A stretch of DNA of 64,000 nucleotides from Carex sylvatica. Taxonomy: Eukaryota > Streptophyta > Magnoliopsida > Poales > Cyperaceae. The notes beneath the pieces were generated by a model that did no database searches, had not been told where the DNA came from, and worked only from the letters and a program-made list of their open reading frames with translations. The translations under genes and the position numbers were made by a program. Positions 25,480-37,556 of the stretch are shown piece by piece. The stretch's first letter is position 1. Each line of letters opens with the position of its first letter. The DNA lies in NCBI GenBank assembly GCA_964058845.1, contig CAXKVR010000015.1:434001-498000 (forward strand), written 5' to 3'.

Positions 25480-25770
25480 AGGAAACTCATGTGCGAGCTA
25501 GGCTTTAAGCCGAAAGAAGGAATGTAACTTTATTGTGATAATAAATCATCAATTGAGATAGCACACAATCCAGTACAGCATGACAGAACAAAGCACATAG
25601 AGATCAATAGACATTTCTTCAAGCAGAATTTGAAAGAAAGAATCATCTCATTCTCATTCGTGAGATCCGAGAAACAACTTGCAAATATATTGACAAATGG
25701 AGTGTCGACAAAATGCTTTAAAGAATTGATTATCAAGTTAGGTATGGTAGGTATCTACCTATTAACTTGA
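25480..25770 (+). pseudogene. Ty1/Copia RNase H C-terminal relic
   Basis: The plus frame reads CELGFKPKEGM, a stop, then LYCDNKSSIEIAHNPVQHDR, TKHIEIDRHFFKQ, EKQLANILTNGVS and KLGMVGIYLL before the terminal TGA at 25768. These are the conserved end of the Copia Pol polyprotein (RNase H, with the YCDN Asp and the HDRTKH..EID..F motif). The in-frame stop before LYCD and the absence of upstream reverse transcriptase mark it as dead. A purine-rich GAGGAAGGC follows, then the LTR. Confidence 0.85.
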
Positions 25771-25777
25771 GGAAGGC

Positions 25778-26116
25778 TGTTGAAACAGATGTATACACGG
25801 ACCGTGTACCTGCACCGCTAGACCAAAGAAGAAAAGCGGCAGATTATTTTCTTTATTTATGAGTTATTTGTTTCCTGATTTTAGAAGATTGTTTCTGATT
25901 CTTAAAAAATTATTTTTAAAATTATTATTATCTCTCTATATATTCTTCTCTCCCTTTCATGTAAAATATACATTAAGAAGAAAAAGAAAAAAAAAAAGTG
26001 TGTGTGGATGTGAAGAACGTAGGTACTAAATTGATACAGAACCTCGTTAAATCTTGTATCTGTCTCATACTTGAATTGTTACAATGCCTTGACTTAACCA
26101 TGGTAACACCATAACA
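25778..26116 (+). mobile_element. 3' LTR of the Copia relic
   Basis: The segment begins TGTTGAAACAG directly after the purine tract that follows the Pol stop. It ends near 26116 with ...CCATAACA, giving TG...CA boundaries. The 3' half has GAACGTAGG...AACCTCGTTAAATCTTGT, a form common in Copia LTRs downstream of the TATA-like CTCTATATATT. The 5' LTR is not in the window. The exact 3' boundary is approximate. Confidence 0.6.
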
Positions 26117-26129
26117 GTTCATTCTGGAC

Positions 26130-26233
26130 AATTCCATTCCAACACAAATATCAATATATTCCAAGTAATCAATATTGATAATACACCTAAATATCAATAC
26201 AATTCCATTCCAACACAAATATCAATATATTCC
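26130..26233. repeat. 33-bp direct repeat after the LTR
   Basis: AATTCCATTCCAACACAAATATCAATATATTCCA occurs at about 26130 and again at about 26199, separated by about 35 bases that include CAATATTGATAAT. It is non-coding. Confidence 0.7.
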
Positions 26234-26969
26234 ACATCTAAGGTTTTCACGAGTCACAGACTGCTTGACGCAAAAAGCATATTTGATCAATCATTAAAGT
26301 CTTTAAGAGCAGGTCATCGAGTAATTAACGGGATAAGAGGGGAAGTACCACTTAACACCAGAGTGCAAAAGGCAGTCTTAATTAATTACACATGTGCATA
26401 GAGATGTTTCCCAACCTGCCAAGGTTGCCAGGTATATACACAGTTAAAGGGGGTCAAATGTGATAGATAATTGTGTCATCAGAGGTTTCCATGAAGGCAT
26501 TTGATCCAGAGTCCTGCATGAGCAATGGACTGTACGAGCACAGTTCTATGTAACTGGAGTTTGGCAGGGCCTCAACAGTATTGATTGAAGGCAACTGAGT
26601 AGAGAGAATTGACAGCTGACACTACCAGTGAGGTTATAGGTTTAAGCTCAAGCAGCTTACGTGCGTGATGGATCAAGTAATGGTGATGGTGTGACAACAT
26701 CAGCTTGAATTTTGTCTTCAAAATGGTGTGTTCAAGTGAAATAGAGAATTTGCCTACGGGCGTGATCTAAGCAAAAAAGAAAAAGAAAAAGTGAAATAGA
26801 GAATGGTCGCAAAATTGTTTAGCTCATTCCAACTCTGACCTACACACAACATATGGTCACAAACTCACAATACCAATCTGACACCGACCCGACAGAACAG
26901 ACAAGGCTGCTAATGGGCGGGTCTCAGCACAAACACGGATTCGGCCCTGTTTTCTTGAAAATAACTCGC
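26234..26969. other. Intergenic DNA, nothing recognised
   Basis: Base composition is less AT-rich than the neighbours. No open frame with family features was found. Confidence 0.5.
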
Positions 26970-26977
26970 TCGGATTG

Positions 26978-27360
26978 CAGGAGCGGATTCAGAATTTTCG
27001 TTAGTGAACTAAAAAATATCGAATCGGATTTAAATAGCTTATCGAATTTAAATTTATTAACTAATTAGATATTCAATAAAAAAAAATAATGTTTTGACTA
27101 ATATTAACTAATTAGATATTCGATAAAAAAAATAATGTTTTAACTAATATTAACTAATCGGATTCTAATTACTAATCATAATTTAAAAAAATTATTTTGA
27201 TTTTAACACTAAATTTAATATGAATTATAAATCAAACATTTAGAGGGAGACAAAAATATTTTCAGAAGAACACAAAGTCAATCGATACTAATAAAACACC
27301 ACTAAAACTCGAAATCTAGAAGAACGGTTGCCTCCCTGGTTCTATATTGGATTCGCCCTG
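26978..27360. mobile_element. hAT MITE with 8-bp TSD (7/8)
   Basis: It starts CAGGAGCGGATTCAGAATTT and ends with ...GGATTCGCCCTG, the hAT-type inverted end CAGGGCGAATCC. The flanks are TCGGATTG (26970-26977) and TCGGATTC (27361-27368). TCGAATTTAAAT-like and ATTAGATATTC words repeat inside. A similar end in the other orientation (GAATCCGCCCCTG) lies at 39591-39603 without a found partner. Confidence 0.7.
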
Positions 27361-27376
27361 TCGGATTCGGCTCGGT

Positions 27377-28066
27377 TTAATTGAAAATAAAGCTAAAATG
27401 AAAGCCCTAACTCGGAAATATATCAGGTTTGCAGCGAAGAATAAAGGAGTGACAGGCTGGCAGCGAAAAATAAAGGAAATTGTCGTGGCGATGGGAAATG
27501 CTGCAGTCTACATTATAGTATCTGGTGATATTGTTGCTAATAGCAATTAAATTTGTTCTTTGGGCCGTGCTATATTAAGCTTAAGAATTTTAATATTAAT
27601 TGCTGAGAGATTTTCTTCTTCTTTTAACCAGTTTTATCCTTAATAAATACTTCCCTATTTTATCTTTAATTAAACATGCTATTATTTAATGAAGTTTCAT
27701 CCCTATTTTATCATCATATTTAACTTCTAATTTATTGATGTAAAAGATTTCATATAATAATTACAGTAATTCATTTATAAGACCTTTGTTTTTTAACTTC
27801 TTCTTTCTAACATTTTCTTTTCATTCTTTTGTGACATATAATAAAAAAAGTGGGTATCGCATTAATTTACTATTTCTCTAAAAATATAAAAATATATAAA
27901 ATGGATAAATTTCTGAATTTTTGAAATTTAGAAAAATAAATATAATATTATAAATTTTACAGGAAAGAGACGTAATATTGAAGTTTTCTGAGGGGTCTAC
28001 ATGAAATTTCCCCAAACTTTTATATCTCTCGAAAATAACTCCCTGTTCTATTCCACGAAATTTACC
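27377..28066. other. AT-rich DNA upstream of RPC5
   Basis: No gene is seen. This is the probable promoter side of RPC5. It carries no clear TATA box close to the start. Confidence 0.4.
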
Positions 28067-31000
28067 ATGGCCGACGACATGGACATCGCACTCATGGCGG
28101 ACCTCGACCTTCTTCCTTCCTCGTCTGCTACCTCCACCAACTCCACCTCTTTTAAACCCTTGCGCTTCCATCCCAAACCCAGAGGCACCACCACAGCCCC
28201 CTCTGCTACTGCTAAAACCCCTAGTAAACCTAAAATAGAGCCCAATGACCCTATGCCCACTCCTCATTTTCCTATGTCTTCTTCTCCGGATACTAACCCT
28301 AAAATGAAGCCCGACACCGACCCTAAAATAGAGGTGCATGTTGAGGAAGAGGATGAGGTGGAGCGGGAGATTGATGTGTTCTTGACCCCGTTTTCTCTTG
28401 ATGAAAATGAAACTGAGGTAATTTTTATTTTTCTTTTGGGGCTGTTTTGTAATATCGCATGTAGAGTGGAAAAAATGTGCCGTGCGGTGACTAACACGCC
28501 GTGACTTTGACCTCGTGCCATGACCAAAATGTACCGTGACTCGCGTGTCGTGTCCAAACGTAACTAGTTACGTTTCTCACGTTTAACTATTTTTTCATAA
28601 TTTAAGTTAGTTTTCAAGATTCACCATTTGATTAAGACCTAACGGTTCTAATTACACGTGACTTGCGTGATTATGTGCCATGTCGTGACCAAAATGTCAA
28701 GGGGTGGTCACGGCATGCGAGTCACGGCACGGAACAGTAAAACGTGCCGTGCCGTTCCGTGCTGTAGCCGTGCCGTTCTATGACGGAGCCGGCTCTGCCG
28801 TGCCATTTTGCCCACACTATTCGCACGGCTATGTGAAGAATGCAGATAATAGTCTCCATTTTTCCATAACAAGTAGAGACCCTAACTTGGCTTTGATGCC
28901 ATATCAGTTTAAGAATCCAGAATAGGTTCTTTAACAAGTGTAAATATTTTTCTTTCAAGAGGACAAAGATATTTTTTGAAGTACATATGTATCTGAAATT
29001 TAAATTGAGAAGGTTATTTAAAGTGAGATGATAATTCAATATATATATTGCTCAAATCTTTGGCATTTTTTAAACATCCGGAAGATATAAAAGATTTGAA
29101 ATTGCAATCCAAATTTTCTCAAGAAATTTGTTGTGTTTTGATTTTTCAATCAAAATGTTTTAATTAATTAATAGGAATTCATTTTGCACTGTTTTTCTTA
29201 CAGATGATTCCCTCTTGCAGATCTATGTCATGCAATATCCACTCAGACCGAATTGGCAGACTTATGAGATGGAGAGAAGGTGCACAGAGGTAAACTTATG
29301 CCAATACTTGTTTTTGTACTTTTGAAGTTAATGTGATTGTGTGCTTAATTAAATTTTGTAATTATTATAGGTGCGAAATGATGCCTAAATGTAGAAATAT
29401 GGAAGTGGACATCTGTATAGATGATGACCAGCAAACTTTTGATGCTGACATTGCAAGGCTTTCAGGAAAAGAGAAGCAGGTCATTCGCATTTTTGCCCTT
29501 GATATGGAAAAACTTTGACTTGTGTCCTGACATTTCACCCATAATTTGATCACTTATCTTTTCCCAATTACCATAAATTAGCTTCTGTGAAACCGTGATA
29601 AGACAGAAGAAAGTGAACATAAGGTGAGGGGATGTTTATTGTATCTATAATAGAAATCCGGCTAAACAGACTTTTAATTTACATAATAACAACCAACAAT
29701 AACATTAAATTAATGTGTCCGAATTATAACAATTTCAATTTGATCAGAATGACCAAATTGCCTCCAAAAAGAGGGAAAATGACGCCATGACTTGTCCATC
29801 AGACCATGGGTCCCAGCTACCAATAATAGTTTTATTTTCTTTATTTTTAGTTATATTTATACTGATGGAAAAAAAGATCTTGTTGGTTGTGAGTATTAAC
29901 TTTTATATTTGATGCAATGTGTCATTTTCTTTTATGCTAGTCGTATGGTTTTGAATATCACAAATATGAAAAATCTTGCTGTTATTTGAAATATTGTACA
30001 ATGGTCGGTTTGATTTACAGAAGGCCTTCTGACATTATTTCATTTGGTGTTACAGACTCTAAGGTCACTAGTGGCACCGTCTGCAACAGACTATGCTGTT
30101 GGTATCTTGAGAAATGACCAGGCAAGTTATTCTCTTTGCATTTTAATTGACTCTTTTTTATTTGTTGCTTTTACATAAGGATGTTTGCTAATTTTATAAT
30201 TTCTGTCTTTATTTATGTTACAGATACACCTGAACCGGATTAATGGAGTTGTTCAACTGCGGCCTGTAATAATGTCAAATAATCAAAAGAGAAAGCGTAA
30301 TGCACAACAAATGGATCCAGAGAAAAATATACATGACTCAACACCTAGTATTAAGATGGTTAGTTTCTCTGAAGCTATGCCCCCTTCTTTTGAGCAACTT
30401 TTTAGTTCATTCTTGGTACCTCTACTGGCCATTCAAAAAAGCAGCTCAGACTAGTATAAATGGTCCCAAATGTATGAGTTGGTTGAATTGGTTTTTCTTC
30501 TGTGCTGCTGGTAGGATAGCTCTAGGCTAGGTCATTTATTCTAATTTGTAACAAACATCTTTATTTGGCCAGTAGAATTGGCAGTTATCTGTAGTACTAG
30601 AGTTATTATTTACATAGAAGGAAAAATCAGAATCGTAATCGGGATCGGTTATTTGATCGTGAAATCAAAATCGAATGAATCGGTTAGAATCGGCCAAATC
30701 AAATTGGAAACTCGGATCTTTTTGGCAGATGCTTGTTTTGTACTAAAAAAATATTAAAACAAAATATTACACAAATAATATATTTATATAATATAATACA
30801 ATTTTTACAATTAAAATATACTCTAAAAAATAACTTAGTACAATTTAGTCTTATAAGTACTATGGGGTTACTCTTGAATAGAGGTATTGAGAGAAATTTG
30901 TAATTAAAAAAAATGTGTTCGGATGGTCAAATATGGGGTTACTCTTGAATACAAGTGTAAGTTAAATATTATAGTTTCATTTAATAACAACAAAAATGAA

Positions 31001-34000
31001 GTGCTGTAGTGGAAAAGTCCAATGTTGTCAATCAATAGGTCTATGGTTCAAGCCCCGTTGGAGACATTTTATTAAGAAAATTTTGAATAACAGCCGTTTC
31101 GGCCGAAATTTCAGTGGAATAGGATCGTTTCGGTCGAAATTTTGCAGGTATCGGCCGTCCCGGCCGGAATTTAACTGAAATTAGACCGTTTCGGCCGGTA
31201 TTGGAGTAAGAAAATTTTGAATATCAGACGTTTTGGACGAAATTTCAGTAGAATAAAATCGTTTTGGTCGGAATTTGACTGGAATCGGACCGTTCCGGCC
31301 GGAATTTAACTGAAATTAGGCCGTTTTGTCCAGAATTGGAGTCTAGCGCGTAATTCAGTCAAAAATTGGATCGATACCATCCGATTCCGGTCCAGAACGG
31401 CCGATTTTTCCTTCTATGATTATTTAGAGGTTTCCTTAACTTTTTTTTATTGCTTTCCCATGATTTTAACTTGGTTAAATTTTGTATAGGCAAAGACAGA
31501 ACCAGGGGATTCAGCACAAACTGAAGATGAGGATGAGATAAAGTTCAATTAGAACTCGTGTTTATGATTAAATCATCTCTTATTTGTATGCAAAGTTTCT
31601 AGGCGATTTTGAAGCACGTCCATTCATAATTTTATGCTTGCAAACAATTGTTAAGACACTCCGTTAGATTCAATGAAAATGATTTTTCATTTCGTGGATG
31701 ATCTTTCATTATAAGTTATATCGGATAATTGAGAATATTAAAGGTTCTTTTAATTCTGATATTATATATCATCTTATGCTAAGATTTGAGTTTGATGCTT
31801 TCTTTTTTAAATAATGTGAATGTGCAGTCATGGGTCCCACTTGAGTTCCTTCCAGAAAGCAGCATACTTTCAAATGAATATTACAAGAAGATGGTTACAA
31901 CTGAGGACAGAAAAATAGAGTTCAGAATGACGCAGTAGGATATTCTTAGACTATATTTTATCATCCAGAATTTAATTCCTTCTTTCTATGCATTTTCTTT
32001 CTCATATAAAGAATAGTAGTTCAAATAGCTTTTTGTATTTTTCAAATATTTTTTTATACATGTATCCTACAACTTTAGGTCTGATTATATGGGAGCACTA
32101 TGCCCTGGAGAATCTATTAGTCATAAAGAAAAGAAAGAAGCTATTATAAGGTTGATTCCATCATTGATACAGTTAACTTTTTTCTTTTCGATGTAAATTA
32201 TTTTTTTTCTTAAGTGCAGCTAACAAATTAGTTGTGGCATGGTGTTGATACAGGGAATTAAGAAAGCTACCCTTGGAAGAGCGACTAAAGAAGTGGTTTA
32301 CTGAGGTTTGAGTTGCCTTATCTTTTTTACTTAAATGAAATATCCAGTGCTAATTTAGAAGTATGTCATAGGCTCATAGCTTCCTGTTCATGTCTCTGAT
32401 TAAGTAATTCAATATCGGCTCAAAGCAGTAGTAGTAGGGGTGTGAATGGAATTTTCATTTTATTGTGTGTGTACAGACACAGATATGGATGGCGAAGTTC
32501 AAAACCAAATCATCAATGGATGTAGAACGATAGATACAGAGACAGATACAGATATTGAATAGACTGACAGATACTACTTAAAAGTTGCAAGTGTACCAAA
32601 AATAAGTATTTTAGAATAATAACATAAAGATTATCAATTACAAAATAAATAACATACCTTCATGCTAGGTATTCATAATATCTAACAAGTGTACAAAATT
32701 TGGAAGTATTTAGCAAAAAGGGAAAAAGAACTAGGGTTTGAGATAGGAAATTTCGCATCAAGTTAGGGACTTCAATTATCCATAGCCATATCTGCCTCTT
32801 ATTTTCTATCAATGTGGATACAGATGATTAATGCTGATTTGAATGTGGATTTTTTTAATCAATAAACCTTCCATTTTGACTCCTAAGTATTAGTTCATAT
32901 TAGTATGGTATGAGTCAATTATCCTGACTTCTTAAGCTTAGGTTATTTTTCAATCAAGTGTCAATTGAATGAAATATTTTCCTTGATTGATTCATTTTCG
33001 TGCAGTTCTACCTCAATAAGGCTCGATATAACCTCTGACAATTGAATTCCTTTGTTTAAACTTTAAACTCAATACAGGTTACTCAGTTGAACCGATTCGA
33101 CTTCATTGAGTATCTTTTGGCTCCTGTTGAGCCTGTGGAAGAGGTTTTACAGCAAGTTCAGATGCTAGCAGATCTAATACGTGGAGTATGGGTTACCAAA
33201 ACCTCTATACTTTATGAAGGATACGAGTACGAGGCCATGGTAAGGGACTACATTCTGTTACAGTTCACAAAAGGCGACTCAATACCTTATAAGAAATTAA
33301 TAGCTGATCTTGGCCAAGATGTGCGTGATAATATTGTCCTGATGAGACCCCACCTGGCAAATTTGATCATTCGAAAGCCAGGCAAAGTCAAATTTAAGGG
33401 CTCCCCTGACCCCACATTTAGAAAAAGGTACTGTAAATAATATGCCAATGCCTACCAATCTTTTTATCTGTTTTGTGTCTGGGTTAGTAGGACATTCCTT
33501 AAAACCTGATCAAGTCTACTGTTTTATTTTAACTTCTGAAATAGTAAGAAGGGTCTTAAATAATCTAAAAGTTTGTATAAGAAAAAAACTGAGACCAAAA
33601 CAATTACGCAAAGATGTATTTCACAATTCTTGAACGTGTGTGCTTGGTCAACCCAATTGGCTAGTAAGAATATTTTAGTACTACCCAGGTGAAACTGGTA
33701 TTGTATAGCCAACAAGTTGCACTCAAAACTTCCTTTGGTAGGTTTTGATTTCATAGTTTTCACTCGAAACAGGCATCATGATGTTGTAAAAGGGCAGGTG
33801 GCAGCATGGTCAGCTCGAGAAGAGAGCATTATAGAGAGGGTAAGAAAATTTAATAAAATTGGGGTTTCATGGACTAAAAGAGTTGTTGTCATGAAGGAGG
33901 ATGGTGGGCCTGCCATGTCTGCAAGCAAATCTATTTCTGTGCCTGAAACCCGGAAGCATCTGATTGAGGCACTTACCAAAATATTCAATGAGCAGAAAGT

Positions 34001-35565
34001 GCGAACGTATGTATCGATTGTGCAAAATTTTAATTTACCAAGCTTAGGAAAGTTTATATTTAAAATATTTTTGGATTACTTTTTTGCCTTTTCTTCTTGC
34101 AATTTGACACAGTTTGGTAATTAAGCTGCACTTAATCATTCCTATTTGGAAGAGTCATTGATTATGACTTCTTTGAAATTGGATTTTTATACTTTCCCAA
34201 TTGCGAATTTTAAATAAGAACATTAGATATAATAGTTTCTAATTTTACAAATATTTTTCCATACTTCAATGAAAGCAATTTTGATTGTGCCTAATTTATT
34301 CTGTAATTCGAGCTAAGTTGATAGAAAAGTTAGCCATTACATTTGAATTAAACAACATTGGAAGGTACAGAATCATAGAAGAGGGAATGGAAGAAAAATT
34401 TGGGAAAAACTGGATAATACAAAAAAAAAAAAAAAAAATCTGTTTGATGCTTATTTTTGTGATGGGAAACACATTTTTTTCCACAAGGGAAGAACAGGTC
34501 ATGTAAATTTGTATAGGCTGTTACATGAATAGTGTTCATGAAATGACTTTTTCCGCTTCCAAAAAGGACTTCTTTATTACCTGAGAACTAATTTTTCACT
34601 TTTGTTTTCTTCAAGGATTAGCTCTGTGGTGAGGGACTTGCGTGAACTGGCAAAGCGGCTCTCTGCTTTACCTAAAAGCAGTGACAAGAATAAGCACCTT
34701 ATAGATGGGGCATTAAGTGGTGCTTATGCTGCTCAGACTGAGCTGAAGAGTGTTGTTTCAGTTGTTGCTGCTTGTATCTTTGGTAACGTCTTTGTGATGA
34801 AGGCTCCAAAGATAGAGCATCTCAGGTTTGTTTCCTTTGTAACACCCCTGGTCTTGGTTAAGGAATTCTATATTGCCTTTTTGTATCAACAGATCTAGCC
34901 TGACCAATGCAGCTCCTAGTGTATATACATAGGGACCTTTTGTTTTTACTCATCTGTAAGGGAACCAAATCTGAGGTAGAAATCATCAGTGTAGATAAGT
35001 TCATGCTGGTAGGGATAATATTAATTTATGAATATGGCACTTGTACTCAGAGATAACTAGTTCAATTGTATATCAGTTGAGAGCCTGTTCTGACAGTACT
35101 ATGAGTCTGCTATGTACCAGTATCGTACTGAAATTTGAGACATAACGAGGTGTTTTTCCAACCTTTTTGTGATAGAAACGTGTTTATTAAGCTTTTTCGG
35201 GATGCCAAAAAACCCAAGGCAATACTAAGAAAGCAGGACATAATGCAACTTGGGGAAAAACTTTTCAAAAGAGAGATCAACGAGTCTGAGTATACTCAGG
35301 TTTGTAATTTTGAATTTTCATTTTTCCTTTCTACAAGTAGGAAATTTCTTTTGCGAGTTCATTCACTGTTAGCTGTGCCTTTCATAGAATTATAGATAAA
35401 TGAAGGTCGACCACCAGAGATTTTAGAATTCTAGCTAGAATTATTGTGAAAGAAATTTAATATTTGACATTCCAAGTTATTTGTCCATATATATATATGC
35501 AGGTTGTGGATGATATATGCATCACAACTGAAGATGGAGGGTTGATGTTAAGAACTGGTGATTAA
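28067..35565 (+). CDS. RPC5: DNA-directed RNA polymerase III subunit RPC5
   Basis: RPC5 is the plant homologue of yeast C37; with its partner C53/RPC4 it works in Pol III initiation and termination on tRNA and 5S genes, in the nucleus. Exons seen: 28067-28417, 29221-29289, 29371-29479, 30056-30121, 30224-30358, 31490-31543, 31828-31934, 32079-32150, 32254-32305, 33078-33427, 33773-34006, 34616-34825, 35176-35299 and 35503-35565 (TAA). Landmarks are an acidic N-terminus, DVFLTPFSLDENETEIYVMQ, YPLRPNWQTYEMERRC, GILRNDQIHLNRINGVVQLR, SDYMGALCPGES and GYEYEAMVRDYILLQF. Phases match at all junctions except two. Exon 3 is one base too long (GTGCGAAATG; the expected frame needs one A fewer), and the exon 6 donor reads AAG|TT, as if a G were lost. 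Corrected length is about 664 residues, close to the family. The ATG at 28067 has a good context (ACCATGG); an in-frame ATG at 28001 exists. Intron 4 uses a GC donor. Introns 1 and 5 carry hAT elements. Confidence 0.85.
28462..28819. mobile_element. hAT-like element in RPC5 intron 1
   Basis: The ends are TAGAGTGGAAAAAATGTGCCG and the complement of GCCATTTTGCCCACACTA. The flanks are ATCGCATG (28454-28461) and TTCGCACG (28820-28827), a 6/8 match. The subterminal parts hold many GTGCCGTG / CACGGCAC and GTGACTCGCGTG words on both strands, so the element is GC-richer than the intron. It is non-coding. Confidence 0.6.
30613..31418. mobile_element. hAT element in RPC5 intron 5 with perfect 8-bp TSD
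   Basis: Terminal inverted repeats CATAGAAGGAAAAATC (30613) and GATTTTTCCTTCTATG (ending 31418) are perfect. The flanks ATTATTTA (30605-30612, 31419-31426) are identical. The right half holds repeats of CCGTTTCGGCCGAAATTTCAG-like units (31093-31330). The middle has tRNA-like A and B boxes (31002-31055). No transposase is seen, so it is non-autonomous. Confidence 0.9.
30998..31062 (+). other. tRNA-like segment within the hAT element
   Basis: TGCTGTAGTGGAAAAG (31002) resembles a Pol III A box, and GGTTCAAGCCCC (31045) a B box, with tRNA-like spacing. No full cloverleaf closes, so it is not called a tRNA gene. It may be a tRNA or SINE fragment captured by the element. Confidence 0.4.
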
Positions 35566-37548
35566 AAAGGCCAAACCATATCGGTGTACATTTCTCAAGG
35601 TATGCTTTTTGTCCTTGGATCTTGATAAATTGGAGGCAAACCAATTTCTCTATTTTCCTTGAATTTATTGTTTCAATTCAATACAAATTTCACCATATCT
35701 GAGGATCTGAGCCCATATGCTTGCTCATTCATAACTGATTAACACTTGCATACACATCAATCCTCACTGACAAAAACCAATTAGCTTGGTACTTACTGAT
35801 TTAACTGTATATTAATTTTGTTGTGCAGCTTAAATTGGGAACCAATTGTTACTCAGAGGTAGCTAATTGAAAAGAGATCATAAACTAATCTTTGTTTATA
35901 CTGGTGGAAATGGATTCTTCAGACAGACATTGTTGCTTATAGTTTCTTACATGGAATGTGGATCTTTGTGTTGTAGTTAGCAGTGTGTTATTGCAAATTT
36001 TGGCTTAATATTTGAAAGCTTCATTGTTAATTTTTTTTCTTTTGTTTTTTCTGTTGAGCATGTCGGTATATATTCTGTTAAAAGATAATACAAATTTTTT
36101 TGACGTACAGATTCCTAAATTTCTAACAAGATATACACTAATTTTGGAATTTTTTTTGTTAATTTAGAAATAAAAAATAATAATATGTTGGGAAGGTAAT
36201 GTTTTGGGTGAGTTTTCGGAAAAGATGAACACCCAAAAAAATTTTCGGTGTAGAGAGCGAGCTTTCACTGAATTATTTTTTGGTGCAGTTCTTTTTTCCA
36301 TCCTAAAATATGTTTTTTTTTTTCCTTTTTTTTTCTATTCGAAATAAAGTGGGAAAATTGTTGCACTTCAAAAAAGTTCCGGTGCGAGCACTTTGATATG
36401 CAACATACTTGATCGTGTTATACAACTGATTGTGCAATATGTTTGCGTCTAAAATCATCAACTACATACAATTTAGCCAGAAATCATAAACTAATTAATA
36501 TATACAGAAAATACTAAAATATGAGATGTTTTATTGTTAGATATGCGTATTATTTTACAACAAATTATTTTATTTTGGGCCATTCTCGTAGTTGATTAAC
36601 CAACATCAAATCTGTTGTAGGATAAATATGCAAAAAGACTATAATATTATAAGAATTAATTTTTGATCTAGTAACGAAGATATTTGTTATATAATGTCGG
36701 AGTTCGAAATCTGAATAGAAATTTTTTTTTGTTATAATAAAAATTATGATTTTTCTTTTTGAGGTAGAAACAGGGGAAAAATTATGAATTTAAAGACTTA
36801 ACATTTTTCTTTCTAAAAAAACCCTACAATACATTATTGTTTAGGACGAGGAGCTCTATACCAAAAATAACGTCGTTAAAGCGTTGTTAAGCCAAGCTGT
36901 ACGTAAGTAACGTAACCATGTTAAATCAATTAAAGAAAGCAGGAGAGAAACCAAGAAATAAAATAATATAGAACAATAATTTTAGAATAAAATATAATTA
37001 TATAATTATTTTAAACACAATTATATTTCTATATGTTTTAATAAAACATATTTAAAAATAATTAGATCAGCAATATAGAAGTACCCTCCTCCGCATAAAT
37101 ATGACTCCGCCGCATGTATATAGCTAACTATTAAGCGATATTTAAAAGCTTCTTAATTTTATTCGAAAAAATATAATAATTGTATCCATATCTTCTGCAT
37201 TCATTTTTTCGGCCGTGTGATCAGAATTCGGACCAATCCGACCCATGCCTATAACGCGCGGGGCCATTAAATATTAGTGTGGATTTGAATCAGATGGTCC
37301 AGATCTTAACTCAAATTTTGAGTTAACTCAGAGGATACGAATTCGGCACTACTCCTGGAGCAAATCAATGATTTAAATTTATGAGATACTTTTAAAAAAT
37401 TTAGTAGAAAGTCGTAGTTAAGAGTTGTACTCCCATTTTATTTCTATCCGTTGAGCCGTGGCCCGTGAGGACCCGTAAGACGAAAAGACACGCTTAGAGC
37501 ATAAGAGCACCATCTTCTTCTTATGGTTTTCTGTTTCCCCTCCCGTGA
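35566..37548. other. AT-rich intergenic DNA downstream of RPC5
   Basis: No gene is seen. It includes the probable RPC5 3' UTR. At 37204-37344 lies a partial GAATTC-ended MITE: its right end CAGAGGATACGAATTC is clear but the left end and TSD are not. A weak A/B-box pair (TCTAGTAACGAAGA, GAGTTCGAAATC) at 36668-36715 may be a SINE relic. Confidence 0.45.
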
Positions 37549-37556
37549 GGTGCATC

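Noticed and set aside
28048..28557. Minus-strand frames of 70-153 codons at the RPC5 start
   Set aside because: They overlap RPC5 exon 1, which has the better start context and correct splicing.
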